The notes under the pieces were generated by a model. The model did no database searches, was not told the DNA's origin, and saw only the letters and a program-made list of their open reading frames with translations. Positions 14,033-27,247 of a DNA stretch of 64,000 nt are shown here, piece after piece. A program made the translations under genes and the position numbers. The stretch is taken from assembly GCA_013396755.1 (NCBI GenBank), contig VWZF01005763.1, positions 248,001 to 312,000 of the forward strand. Direction: 5' to 3'. This DNA comes from Sclerurus mexicanus. Its lineage: Eukaryota; Chordata; Aves; Passeriformes; Furnariidae. How positions within the stretch are numbered: position 1 is the first letter of the stretch; each line of letters begins with the position of its first letter.

Positions 14033-17000
14033 ACAATAAAGTAACTCACTTGCTAAACTTTTTTTCATTCTTTTAAAGGCTGCAAAAATGGTCAAAAAAT
14101 CTCCCTTTCAGCAGGCTATTATTCTTTTACTTCCTTTTATTTTTTCTCTCCCAGCAGCTCTGGCAACCATAAAGAGATGAGAACAGAATTGTTATCCACT
14201 GAAGGGCTGGAGCACAGCTGAGTCCTCTGGCTCATTTCATGAGATGATTCTTGCAGTGTCACTTGCATCATAAAAATTATTTACCTGAACCAGTGTTAGT
14301 GTGAAACATGTTTAGGAAGCAAAAGTTCAGTTTACTTCCCATGAGAGTGAAATAGTTATTTCCCCAACTTTACAGCAATCCTGGTGGAGGTTTTGCTTGT
14401 TTAAGAGATTCCATATTTGCCATTTTTTCTCCCTGTCAAAAATCTACTCACCAGACAAATAGTCCGGAGGGAAAAGGCAAAGTGACTCTATTCATTAAGA
14501 TTGTCTTAGTTTATGGCTACACATAAACCACTAGTAAGAGTTTGAAGCTGCAGGATACAAGGCAGGAAGTGAGGTTAATAGGAAGAGCCTTTAAGAGGAA
14601 TCAGAGGAATCAGGCATCAAGAAGAACAAGAGATAATGGCTAGGACTCATTAAATAACTGATTAAATGTGTATGATTAAAGCAATTCAAGAAACTGGAAA
14701 TTATTAAAAGCTATTATTAGGTAAGGTAAAACACATATCTACTTGCAGTGAAAAAGATCAGATATTCCCACTAACCCCTCAAACCCATCAAAACAAGGCA
14801 GAAGCATAGCCCAGCTAAGGTCTCTGGCTGACAACCAAATATTTATTGTCCTATCACTGCAAAGTGTTCTTGAATTTTGCATTACCTATATTTGGTATTG
14901 CTCTGAACAATGCTCCAGAGGTATTTTAAGTGGTATCTTCTCAGTTTTAGGTACAGAGTAACTACAGAAGCACAAGCTGCATATTGAAATTAATTTCATG
15001 CTGTTTAATCTGTACTAAAAATCTCAGTATTTGCCAAAGTTCAAATGTAGATCTCTTCTTACCAGCAATGCCCCTAGAAGTCAAATACAAACATGTTTGC
15101 TTTTCTAATAATTCAAATAAAGAGGAAGAGGTTAAATAAACTGCTATGGTTTCACAGTGAAGTCACCAGCACTTAGAAAGGAAATGAAAAAGAGCAGGTA
15201 TAGATCTAATAAAAATTCTGCCTTTCCAACATTATATTCCTTTCCCCTTATAAACTTGATTTTTTTTTTATCTTTCCAGCTAAAGGAACAAGGGTTTCTC
15301 TCCTCAGGGTGTCTCTTTTTTGAATATGTTTTCCTATCATTTGCTTTCCAAACTCTATAACAGTTCTAGTCTCATACAAGAGCTTTCTTTGGAGAGCATG
15401 GGAGGTGTCACTCTTCCCTGATGTAGCACAATGAGTTACCAGGCATATTGACAAAATACAGGTTTAACAAAAGTCCCAGCAAAGAAAAGGAAAACATTTG
15501 CACAGCACTGCTCTCCTCAGATACCATGTTGGCAGTGACCAGTAGCGAAAAACTGTGGGCCTCAGTCTGACAGTCCCAGCAAAAAACATTCTGAAGGTGG
15601 AAAGTCCTGTGTCCCAAGGTCAGGACATTTAAAGGACAGCTTCAACTTGGAATAATTAAATCTGTATTTAAACAGAAATAGAAACAGCTCAATGGAGGTG
15701 GAAAAGGCAAGGCAGATCATCTAGTTAAAAGCATAGCAGTGAGATTTGAAAGTTCTGGTCAAAGGTGTCAAATGCATCCCTTTAATTTGATGGCTCTTTC
15801 AGGACAAACTGACCATCTGATGTCATTCCTTCTTGTTAAAACAGTGGAACAATAATTCCAGATACAGATTCTATTAATCAATAATTATTTCATTATTCTA
15901 TTAAACTTGGAGACACGACCACAGAGAAGTAGTCACTACATTACAAGTAATAAAATGGCAAAAAAACTAAAGGAAAGAAAACAAAGGAAAACTTATTTCT
16001 GAAAGGATTTTTTTCCTGTATTTCCACAAATATTGGTAGTTTAACTCAGCTATAACTGGTTACTAAGAATACAATTAGACTACAGAAAGTGAAATCAGCT
16101 TTAAAACTGACATAATAGTATTGAATAAATACATATACCAGCATTTTTCAAATTATGCATTTATATAAATGAGGAAAGATTAACTTCAAAAGCCTTCTCT
16201 TCCCCCATCACTCTTCTTGCCTTTATGTCTGATTTTGTGCCAGCTAAGGACTCATTTTCATGAACAAGTAGTTTTACAATGGATACAGGCTTTACGTGAA
16301 AAATATGGTAAAATAGATAAATGTTAAAATGTGCTTCCCATTCCTAAAGCAATCAAAACAAAGATTCCAAGTTGAAACTGTAATGTGAAAATAAGCTCTG
16401 GAAGAAATTTGTTATCCTGTGAACAAAGAGTTTTATTGTATAAATCAGCATCTTTTAAAAAACTTTTCGGCTCCAGAAACATTCTATTACTAAAATTCAG
16501 ATATCTAGGTAATCAAAGATGCCAAAATACTTTAATTGCAGAGATTTCCAAACTCATGCAGGGAGGAAAAGAAACATTTAAACAGCAGATAATTTAAGGT
16601 CAGAACCCAAGAAATATTTAGAACAGTGGTCAAAATATAAACAACCAAGCAGAAAATACGACCTAGATTAGGTAATACTATCTAGTGGTCTGTGAGCACA
16701 TTTTGAAATTTGGATACCAACGAGACAGAAAAATCAATTTTGGAAATAACTCGTTCTTAAAATTTTAAACTCTCCATAGGTAACAGAGTGAATTACACTA
16801 GACTGTTTCAGTGTTTTTTTCTACAGAGAATTTACATAAATAACAGTGCCACAATTCCAAGGATAACTTCTCAACAGATCCACATGAACAGGAACACTCT
16901 AATTTCAAATAAGAAGCTGTTGACATGGAGCAGAGCAGAAGGGGTGATCGCAAATTGTGTCCATTGCTAAGGGAATTCTAGTAACTATCTGCAGTGAACT

Positions 17001-17784
17001 TAGAGAAAGTGAATGGAAAAGAAATTATTCAGAATGTAATTCTGAACAGCACATATGAGAATATGCGCATTAATGTCATTTGAAACAAATGACTCTATGT
17101 AATTTTTTCCATGTAAATTTTTTCCATGCTCTAAAATTACTACTATTTTTGAAGACATTTACTCTTCCTTACTGCAGCTACAAACCACTTCTTTTTCTGT
17201 TCAAGTGTGAGATTACTGAGGAGTTGTTCAGAACAAATCATTTCACCTGTTGACACAGACTCCCTACTGCTCAATTCTATCTACTAATGCACTTGAAGAT
17301 TTTATGTTCTTAATCCACTCCTATTTAAACATCTCTTTCTCACAGTACTATAAAACAGATTCTAATAAAATACTATTTATCTTGGAAGACATTCCTGTAC
17401 ATAGTAATGGATGCTATCACTCCTTTACTATGCAGCTTGATAATGACCATTTCACAAAAGACTAATGGCAAATGGTTTCTTTGCAAATTAACACTGGGTT
17501 ACGTTAGGCAAGCTCATGATTCAGTATCAGATTTTTGCTTTAAAACTCCACAGATCATCAATTATTCTTAATATATTTGCTAAATAAATGCTGCCAGCCA
17601 ACTACAGGGTTCCAGGCACATCTTATTCTTAATATTCCCATTACACATTTTCTCAAGGAAGACTCTAGGGGTAAGAAGCAAGATGAAAATTCTTCATTTT
17701 TTGAAAGAGGTTTTCAGCTCTGATTGAAATGTACTGGTGGAGCTCTCTGTAAGCTTCACATACTACCATCAGTGGAACAGGGGC

Positions 17785-17801
17785 TTTTTTTTTTTTTTTT
17801 T
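17785..17801 (+). repeat. T17 homopolymer
   Basis: This is seventeen consecutive T. No adjacent retrocopy was recognised. Confidence 0.9.
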
Positions 17802-20800
17802 AAGATGAGAAGAGACTAAATTAACCTTACATTTAGCAAGCACCTTCTCTTCTCCTGACTCAAATTTAAATTGATTTTCTTAAGAAAAAGCTTGATTTGG
17901 TGGACAGTTTCCATCACCAGATTGATCCATTTTCTTTCATGATTAGATTTGTGAGAAAGAATAAAAAGAACAGTTAAAATACTCTTGAATATCATTGCTT
18001 CTAAATCAGAAAAAGTATCACACAGATATTGCCATACTCAGCTTTAAATAGAAGCACTGTGTCTCTTGCCCTCATCAACTCATAGTTCTAAAACTCTTAT
18101 AATTGGCACTTCAAATAAGGCTTACAGAGACACAGACACTTAAGATTTAAACCCTTGCAACATGATATCCACTTTACACATACAGATGTTTATAATATTG
18201 GTTTTCAGGGTCAACTGTAAAAGAAATTACAAATGACAAACAATTTACCTTAAATTCATCTTTAACTATTTTACCCATTCCCCTGTCTTTTAATTCATGT
18301 TTCCAAGGATACATGCATCAACAAAAAGAGAATTGTTCAGGAGTCCTTCAATATGCAAACTCATATACAGAAACAAAACCAGGACAAACTAAACACTTAA
18401 GAATGCTTGGACTCAGCTAAGACTTATTGTCCAAAAAAAAGAAAGGTTAACAATATAAAGAAACCAGACATACTTTCTAGGTAAGCAGCGATCAAGGTGC
18501 TTTGAGACGCCCACATCATATTTATAATTCAAGATTAAAGTGCCAACTGCAGAGACACCGTGCTCCCCATGAAGCTTTCCTCATGTATTCACAGGGTAAT
18601 GAGGGCTCAGCAATGACAGTTTGCAATGACCATATTGGTTTCCCAGGTTTGGTAAATAAAGGTCTCCCTAAAGGGGCATGTCTCATTGATTTCTCTCCAT
18701 ACACTTATAACCCACAAATGCTAAAACCTAGGACCAATTCTATAGATTATTATTTCCCAAAGCAATCTTGACTTCATTTCTGCTGCCAATACTAAAATAT
18801 ATTCCACTTCTATATTGAGTTTTCTCAAATTGTCGAGTGTCTTATTACTATAAATTGTAGAATCTAGTGAAATGTAACTATACCTGTAACCAATAAAACG
18901 CATTCAAAGCAGTGCAAGATTATGGAAAGTGACATCTTCATTGACTTTTACCTTTCTGGATTTATGGCTCCAAGTGATCAGTGTATTACATATAGACCTC
19001 TAACCCACAACTACTTCTTAGCTGGAAACACCTTAATTTGTTAAGTTTCTGGGGCTCAAAGCCCTCAGAAACATTTGCTTTCACTCACAGGAAAAAACAA
19101 TCTTGTACAATACTAATGTCTCTAAAATTGGTAAATACAAGGAAACAGTAAAGATAAAATGACCTCCTCTAGGTTTTACCCACTGTAGTAAAGGAATTTA
19201 AATGCAAAATTGCAAGCACCATCTGCCATCTACACCCCCATCCTGTATTTGAGGTTGGCAATAGGACTATCCCCAGTCTTACACAAACTGGGTCACAAAA
19301 CTTGCAGACTCCACTTTAACCCACTCGCCTGATCAACGTCCTCACTCACAAACAGGGAAGTGCATGTATCTGCTCTAAGCCTGGCAATACAGCTACCTGG
19401 CACTCTAGGTGAAATATCATTCCTGAGGAATTTTCTTTGTCCTCCCAAACCTTAGAGACAGGTCAATAACAAAAGGCAGAAGCTATTTGCAAAAGGTTTA
19501 CAAAGATGTAGCATATGGAGATATTTTTTACTTCTTTCGGATGGTTTCTTTTTAAAATAGTGTAACAAAACCAGCATTTGGTGTAAACATGGAAATGACA
19601 AGCATAAAAATGTAAGAAATGTGTAACTATTTAGGATATACAGATATATTTTGGGCATAATCTTGTAGGTTTCCTTATGTTTCCAAATAACTAATTCGTA
19701 GCAATTTTCATAATAATGTATTTCTTCCTAAAGGTAGGCAAAGTATCAGAGGGTGCCTCGATTTTCATTTTAGCTGTGAACAACACTGCATTCCAGTAAA
19801 TTTCTGAAATGCAACTCTCCTATTCCTAGAGCACAAAATCCAAAAATTTATTTTAGCTAAAATTTATTAGTCAGCATTTCTAGATCCATTCTTCTAACAT
19901 GAATTAATGAATTAATTTAGGGTGGAAAAACTCCACTCTGTTTGTTGGCACTAATATACTGAAATTTCTCATAAAGTCATAAAGAAAAAATTTATTGGAC
20001 CTTGTACTGCTACTGAATGTTATCACCAGAAACCTTATTCAACCACCTGCTGTATAATTCCAAGTGTAACCAAGCTGTTTGTACAAATCAAAAGCTGTTA
20101 ATGTTGTGGAACATATTTGTACTTCTATTACTTCAAAGACTGTATACCTATACATTCCATTACTATTTCCTGCAAGTATCACTTCAAGGCTTCAAGCATA
20201 TTCCTAAATTTTACATATTTCCACACCGGCTCTTGGTTATTAAGGCCTTCCATTGGTAATTAGATGGTTCCACATACTTTGCTGCCGTGATTGCTACTTT
20301 TCTCTAGAATTGCAATAAACATGCACATTTATTTTTGCCCTCTGGAACAACTATGCACAAAAAAAAAAAGTCTTGAGAAATGTAAAAATATTTTTAAATA
20401 CCTTTTCCCACAGCCTTATGCGAAGAATAATCAATGTTTTCTAACTACCTTTTTTTTTCTTAAATTGTATTGTTTAAAAGCATTGTTCAAAAGGAGGTGT
20501 TTGAATTGTGTGATTCTGCCTATATCAAACTTACAGTTCACATCAGGATGGAGTTTTACAATAAAAACCAGCACCATACTTCAGTCTGCATCATGGAGGA
20601 GTCTCAGAGCACATAAAATGAATGCTTTTTTTGGATTAAACAACTGCAGGGGCACTCTAACTGCTAATGAGTTTCAGCCCATGGGACCAGACTAGAGTCA
20701 TCTCAAAGGAAAAACCCCAAAGACTCATTGTGTAAGCACTGGGTCCCCAGCACCATTTTTGTGGCAGTTTCCATGACAGCATACATACAGCCAAGAAATA

Positions 20801-23800
20801 AAGACATGACTTCATTTAAAAGGAAAAAAAAGGCACAAAGAACTGTGCTTTGCCAGGAATTACTTTATGTTTCAGAGCTTGCTAAATAAAGCTTTGGAAG
20901 TGATGCTCTTTAGCAAATGAAGGAGTATATAGTTGTCTTCCTCTACATTCAAACAACTGAAATTACATTTGAGTTACCAAGAAAGTCCATTCCAACTTTT
21001 GAATCTATGCTGATGATATTCAGATCAGTTTCAACAGAACCTTATGGTTATTTTAAATCTGACTGCTTCCCCAACAATCATGGCAATTCAATTCACTGAA
21101 CAGATAATGAGGATTGCAGGATCAGTTTAAGATTAGAAATACTCCAAGCTACTTGCTCTTAAAATAAAAGCTTGCCTGTTAAAAAACCCCAAGCATATAC
21201 TACACATCAAACAATGCCCTTCCTTCAACAAAATACAAGTGATCTCATTACTGTCCATTTTCTATTAAGACAATAGGCATCAGTTTAAAACTCCATGTTT
21301 TTTGAGAATTTTTTTGTTGTTTTTTTTTGTTTGTTTTTTTTTCCCTTCTCCCTTCCAGAAAAGGTCAAAAACTCTCCCTGTTTAGAAACAAGAGAAAAAC
21401 ATATCCAGCTGCCTGGAGCCAACACTTTAGCACATGTATTCCTGTCAGTGATTTGTAGGTCCCAGGGGAAGCTTCACCCGGGCTGTCTTTTGGCTCAAAA
21501 AGAGGACTTCACGCCTTCAGAATCAGAAGCTTCCCAGGGGAACATATACTGCACATGATCCAACAAGTGAGCACAGTGCACTTAGCCAGATCTAGGCTAA
21601 CTTGTATAAAGACACTAAGCATTTTCAGGAGGCTCTTTTCAGACTCATCCCCAACTGATTTGCAATGGAACTGAACACAGTGAGTGTCTTGTGAAGGACA
21701 GCCAACACCAGGCAAAAATTAATCATTATACTTTCAGCACAGAGTATGAGAGGATTGGACAATGGGAGCTAAGGGATTCATAGTGGAGCAATCTGGGTAC
21801 ATATATAGTGTTATCTGTTCTATCTTCCTTATTAATCATTCTATATTTGAAGCGATTCAGTCAGAGCTAGTAGTGGTTTTAAATCTACCACCAGTGATCT
21901 CACAAGCCCAAATAAGGATACCAAAGGCATGAGTTTCTTTCATTACACTGGGTGCAGACACCCACACACAAATCTAGAAACATAAGTAAATTTTAACTTA
22001 CAGTAAAGGTTTCTGGCTCTTCTCTTTGTTTTAAACCACAGAAGTATTTTTCCTAATTTCATCATGCTATCTTCTACAGGTTAGAGTACAACGAGACAGT
22101 AAAGAAGTATATCCTTATTATTTTGTCAACATTTAACTGCCTAAACATTGCCTCTAGCAAATTTACTATCAGAAAAAGATCCTGAGACACAGAGAAGAGC
22201 ACATTTTTTAAAGCCAATGCACTGAGATATACACACTCACCCACAGCCAATATATCATTGTACAACTGAAGTTCAGAACCAATCATATGCCTAATAAACA
22301 AAAGCCACATTTCCCTCATTTCAAAAGAAATAAGGAATATGTTTTACATAAAAGAAAACAACTAAAACATCTTTTGTATTTACCATCACACTTACAACCT
22401 GGATAAGCTCAAATATGACCATATTTTTAATTCATAAGATGTTCTATCTGCCTTACATGAATTAACTAGTCTTACACTTTCAGCTAAGAACTCACACTCA
22501 CTTTCCATTTCTAAAGGGAGGGACAGATATACCATGGAAGCCACAAATAACAGAATATACCAGAGGGAATTTAATAAAATAAACCTTGTGAAACACTCCC
22601 GAAATATTTAGACATTTTTAGGATAGAAATAACTTCTGATTTCAGGCTCAATTTTAACTTCCTCCTATCACTGCCATGATTTTACCATCTGACCCAGCAG
22701 TCCAATTTAAGAAGAAAGAGCTTAACAGTTTCTCCAGTGAAGAGGAGAGCTCATCAACATATCACCACACTCAGTTCTACAGAGCCAATTGGTGAATCAG
22801 TTTAATTGAAATACCAGTATCTCCCCTACATCATATAAACAATGAGAAAAAATGGATTCATTCAGAAGACAGAATCCTGTCATACAGGGAAGCAATGGAA
22901 ATCCTGAGAGAATTACAGCATGAAGAGAAATGTTGTTAAAAGCCTTGCAGCTTGCTGGCACAAGCTTTTTGCTACCTTCTGTAAGGTAAAATCATGAGTC
23001 ACAGTTGACCCAAATCTTCTTAAATTGCTGCTAATAAAGACACTGCCATGATAATTCAGAGAAAAAGTTCACCTCTAACTGTTTCTAAGTACCACTTTTT
23101 ATGACCTGCTATTTACAGAATGGCAGGCAGCCAATAAAATTCTCAGTAGAACTCTACATCCTCATATTGCCTGCAAGTCATCTTATTTTCTATTTCTGAG
23201 TAGCACAATGCATTGTCAAATTAGTTTCTCCCTTACTTCATCTGGCAATTTATTGTATCAATCTTCTTAAATGTTTTAAATTAACATAAAAATTTCTATT
23301 AAGATTACTTTAAATAAAATGTAAGCACACAGCACTGTTTCGAAATAATGGAGTCATTCACATATCTATTTTCAACAGCTGCATTTGGAACAAAAGCAGC
23401 TTGGATGCAAATACATTCATAAGTTATATACAGCCAGGTGGAACATCAGAGATGCATCTTCCCTCTTTCAACACTATACAAAAAAAGGGATAAAATTACA
23501 TCAATACATTAAACTTAGCAGGGATATGCTCAATAAAGAAGGTTGATTTATTAAACATGACACCATTGCCATATGACAACTTTTGATTTACATGTCTTTT
23601 AATTCACAGCTAGCAATGAAGTCTATCAGTTCCTTTTTGGCCCAAGTCATAACGGATGTAGATTTTAGATGGTGTGGAATGAAAAACATCACTACACTGC
23701 TGTCTAACCTCCCACGAGAATGCAAAACAAAACTGCAACTGAAATATAATGTCCCAATGATTAAGAGAGATTCTATAGAGCCGACAGCTAAAGGCAAAAA

Positions 23801-24477
23801 AAGTACTTTGGAAGTAAAAGCTTGTGAGACTGAGGGCTTGCTGACCTACTACAGGTCTCTCAAAGGACTCAAACGCAAAGATTCCTCAGAAAATCTAAAC
23901 AATTTCTTAAGCTTCAGGGTATACTGAAGAATTATTTACCCAAGAGATACACTTCGGAGGTGAAGAGGAAATACCGTCAGGTTGCAGCATCAATAGAGGA
24001 CATGCTGGAACCAGCTGATCATTAGAACAGCAAGTCAGCAGCACCAGATGGTTATGTTTGGATTTTAACACAGTGGAAAGTTATAATGACTGCATCTTAG
24101 CAATTCAGACACCTGATTCTTGACAGCCAGAGGGCAGAAAACATTGCCAGAAGCACTAGAGGTGATTTGGGGAATCACAGAGACAAACCCTTTATTTCCG
24201 GCTTAGGATTTCATGCAAATTATGTCACAATGAAATATACTTGAATGTAGCTTCCCTCCAGCTAACCAACAGGGGTACTTGGTTGATTACAGCACCAGAA
24301 TGTGCTATAACCTCTGAGAATGACTCATTGTATTAACAAGTAATAGTTGTGACCGACCTGCAAGACAAATACGTTGTTACTGCAATTATACAAACTGTAG
24401 TTCCTACTGTAGCAACACACAAGGACAAACTACATTGGGCTGAAAGAGAAAAATTGTTTTCATTTCATTTAATCCTG

Positions 24478-24494
24478 ATATATATATATATATA
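24478..24494 (+). repeat. (AT)n microsatellite
   Basis: This is about 8 uninterrupted AT units ending in ACAC. Confidence 0.9.
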
Positions 24495-27091
24495 CACAAA
24501 TGCAAGCATATACTTACATACCTATTACTTCTTAGGGTGTGTAAGAAGGAAACAGGATATTACATGGCAAGGCTGTATATCTTTTCAAGTGCTTCTACCT
24601 TCAGATTACATTCTGTAATAAAAACCACTGCCAAATAATATTTTATGCAAATATGAATTCTACTGTAAGTTATTTTATGAATTTCTGGACTGAAAAAAAT
24701 ATGCAGTGAATGAAATCTACCTATGTTCAGAGCCTCTTCCCATCCCCTAATTCCTGTCCTAAAGAAAAACATAAACATGAGACCAGCAAAGGTTTCTGCA
24801 TGCAATCCTATGCATACACTTCAGTAATAATCAATTTAAGTGCATAATACATTGACATCAAACAACCTGAGAATATCCAGTTTGCCACTGAATCTTGCAA
24901 TTTTCCATCTCTCTAGTTAAAGAGGATTAGATTCCAATGAATATGCTTCACAAAGATAGTGTGAACCTTACAGTGTGCCAAGGAGCACTGACATGTTGGA
25001 GACTTGTACATGCAATAAATTTCAGATGCAAAAACTTGAGCAGAAATCTACAACAAAGTTGATACCATACTGCACATAAGTGAATACATTTTGAATTAAT
25101 TTTAATATCAGTACTTTAGCTTAACTTCATTATCACTACAACATACAGAGGGTGCCTTAAAGGAGCCATGAATCAATCCTTCAACACTTTTTGTAGGTCA
25201 AAGGACTTCCTTACAAACAGCCTGATACCAATTAAGTGGCAGAAAGCTCATTTTACACTTACAACATCTCACCCCTGTTTTCTTTATGTCAGAAGCTTGG
25301 CCTATTTTGAAGCTGTTTTACCTTGAATCTATTCTACTATTACATTACTACACATGACGCATACAACAAAGGCTAACACATAACTCTGCATGATCAAAAC
25401 TGTATTTCTGAAAAAATAAACTTAACCATTGACTGGCAGGTAAGGCAGCAAACTGAAAATGGATGTGTTTTCTGTATAAACTCAAAGTCTCTTAAATACT
25501 TAGTCCAGAACCTTGCTTCTGGTAGATATCTGAAAAATTACAACCTCATGATCTGTCAATGAATATGTTAACAGGACCATTCTCTGTATAAAACACATTG
25601 TCCCATGCTGCACCAGTGTCCTATATACAGGTAAATACAGCCTTTTTCAGTAAAAGAGTAATCATATATGAATCTTAGCAAGATTATTTTTGCCATTAAT
25701 TAAAAAGCACCATAAATTAATACTGTAATATAGTCCAGATGAATCAATGAAAAGTAGATGTCATCCTAGTCTGCAGTGGTTTTTGAAGGGGGAAACTTAA
25801 TTTTATAAGTTGCAGTTCAGGAAAAAATCAAGAACCTTTTATTCTGCTAGATAGTGCTATACTCCTACTTGCAAAAGGAACTGTAAATACCACAGTGAAG
25901 CTACATAATTTTGCTGAAGTTGTATAATTAGGACTGTAAGTCAACAACCATCGAGTATTTTTCCTGCCTGACCACTACAACAAACTTTACAGAAATCATT
26001 CTGAAATACTTGCTATATACCTTTCACTGTAGACAATGGCTTTATTTTCCCCTTTTCTGTTGTTCAGTCAGATTCAAACACAATTCAGCACTAGGAAAAA
26101 ACTGTGACTACAGTATTATAGCCCCACAAAGACCCAAGGAGAAGCAGGTAGAGAGCAGAGGCAAGCACAGTGATGACAGTGTTTGTGTAACTGAAGGCAC
26201 TGACATAAAAAAGTTAGAGCCTTGCCTTACACAATCCACTTCAGATAGTATTTTCCATACCTAATAAACACTATGCTACTATACTCAAATATTGTGGGGT
26301 AATGAACTTAGTAACCTTTGAAAGGAGAACAGTCACCTTGTGTACTTTAGGTTTGTTTCAACTTGGCTTGGTTCTATTTTGAAATATAATAACAAATTTC
26401 TGAAAAAACCTGATTTTCCTGCCAAATTCACAATATTCTTACTTTTTCTTCTGGCTTGACATACTATACCCTTACTGCGTTTTCACAAAGCTTACTGTTA
26501 TTATAGGTGGTTATTACCCAAAACTAAACCCAACCATTTTCCTCTGAGAATCAATATAAAATTTCAAGCTAGCTTTGGAATATTTCCCTTTATCTTGTTA
26601 CAGATTTTTTTTCTCCAGGTGAGCTTATTGCAGCTTTTTCTGCTGAAAAGAAATTTGGTGGCATATTGCTGTCTGAAACCAGTATCAAATTTCAAAGTAA
26701 CAGGTAACAACTTCAGGAGCTGAGAGAAACAACTTCATGAACCCCCCAAATGATACGGATACTGAACAGAATACTGAAGAATATTTTAACACAAAGATGG
26801 CAACCTGCATGTACAAACACGGATAGAGGAAAGAGGGAAAACTACACAAACCATTTTTCTGCAGGAGTTCTGACAGGATAACTGTGCCATCTATCTGCAT
26901 TTCTGTACAGGGAAGAGAAGTTACAGGTCTTACTCTAACTGGTGAGCTACTATTTCATGTGCAGATTTATCACTTTTGCCATTTCTATGTTGCTAACACA
27001 CCCATATTTCTAAACAAGAATACCTGTGAATTTCTGAGTTTTGTGAGAAAATATATTGTACATAAGTACTTACTAGCCAGGGAAGTCATAC

Positions 27092-27247
27092 CTGCTACCA
27101 AGGATTGGTTCCCCAGAGGCTCCCAAAGCAGAATAGTCCATGCCATAGAAATTCAGCCCTAGAAGTATTTTACTTCTCCATTTTGAATCAGGATCCAGTA
27201 CTTGAACACAGGCTCGTACCCAGGGAAGGGGGGAATTTGGACCAGGT
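27092..27247 (-). CDS. CHID1: CHID1 coding exon 9 (last one found)
   Basis: This exon is 156 nt. It completes Arg268, encodes residues 269-319 and begins codon 320 (AG). The acceptor is CTTGACAG and the donor GTATGA. It encodes PGPNSPLPWVRACVQVLDPD, then SKWRSKILLGLNFYGMDYSA, ending ASGEPILGS. LLGLNFYGMDY is the barrel strand 7 block of CHID1. The next exon should begin by completing an Arg codon and then encode a YIQTL-like stretch. No such exon was seen further left. Confidence 0.95.

Larger units (their letters stand above)
1..27091 (-). other. Probable CHID1 intron 9 (or beyond); no exon found
   Basis: This is the sequence downstream of the GTATGA donor of exon 9. I looked on the minus strand for codons that would encode the remaining C-terminal CHID1 motifs (YIQTL, VWD, FYPTLK, WELG, YFYD) and found none in a usable context. 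It is therefore read as intron that continues past the left edge. It contains two CR1 fragments, simple repeats and an overlapping pair of unexplained ORFs near 9.4-10 kb, listed separately. The remaining stretches show nothing I can name. Confidence 0.6.

Noticed and set aside
13819..14095. Minus-strand ORFs rich in Cys, Gly and Phe
   Set aside because: They are translations of the A/C-rich low-complexity tract at 13961-14032.
14695..14760. Minus-strand RYVFYLT as the CHID1 FYPTLK block
   Set aside because: The frame stops immediately after the match, the proline is absent and flanking residues do not fit.
17097..17125. Tandem ATGTAATTTTTTCC-like units
   Set aside because: There are only two imperfect units, consistent with local slippage.
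19381..19450. Minus-strand VWEDKENSSG as a candidate missing CHID1 exon
   Set aside because: Only the VW-acidic start resembles the expected VWD block. A stop lies just upstream and the following residues do not match the family.
23583..23927. 114-codon plus-strand ORF as a gene
   Set aside because: It is not recognised, lies within the presumed intron and shows no start context or downstream exon. It was kept only as a weak hint of an old LINE.
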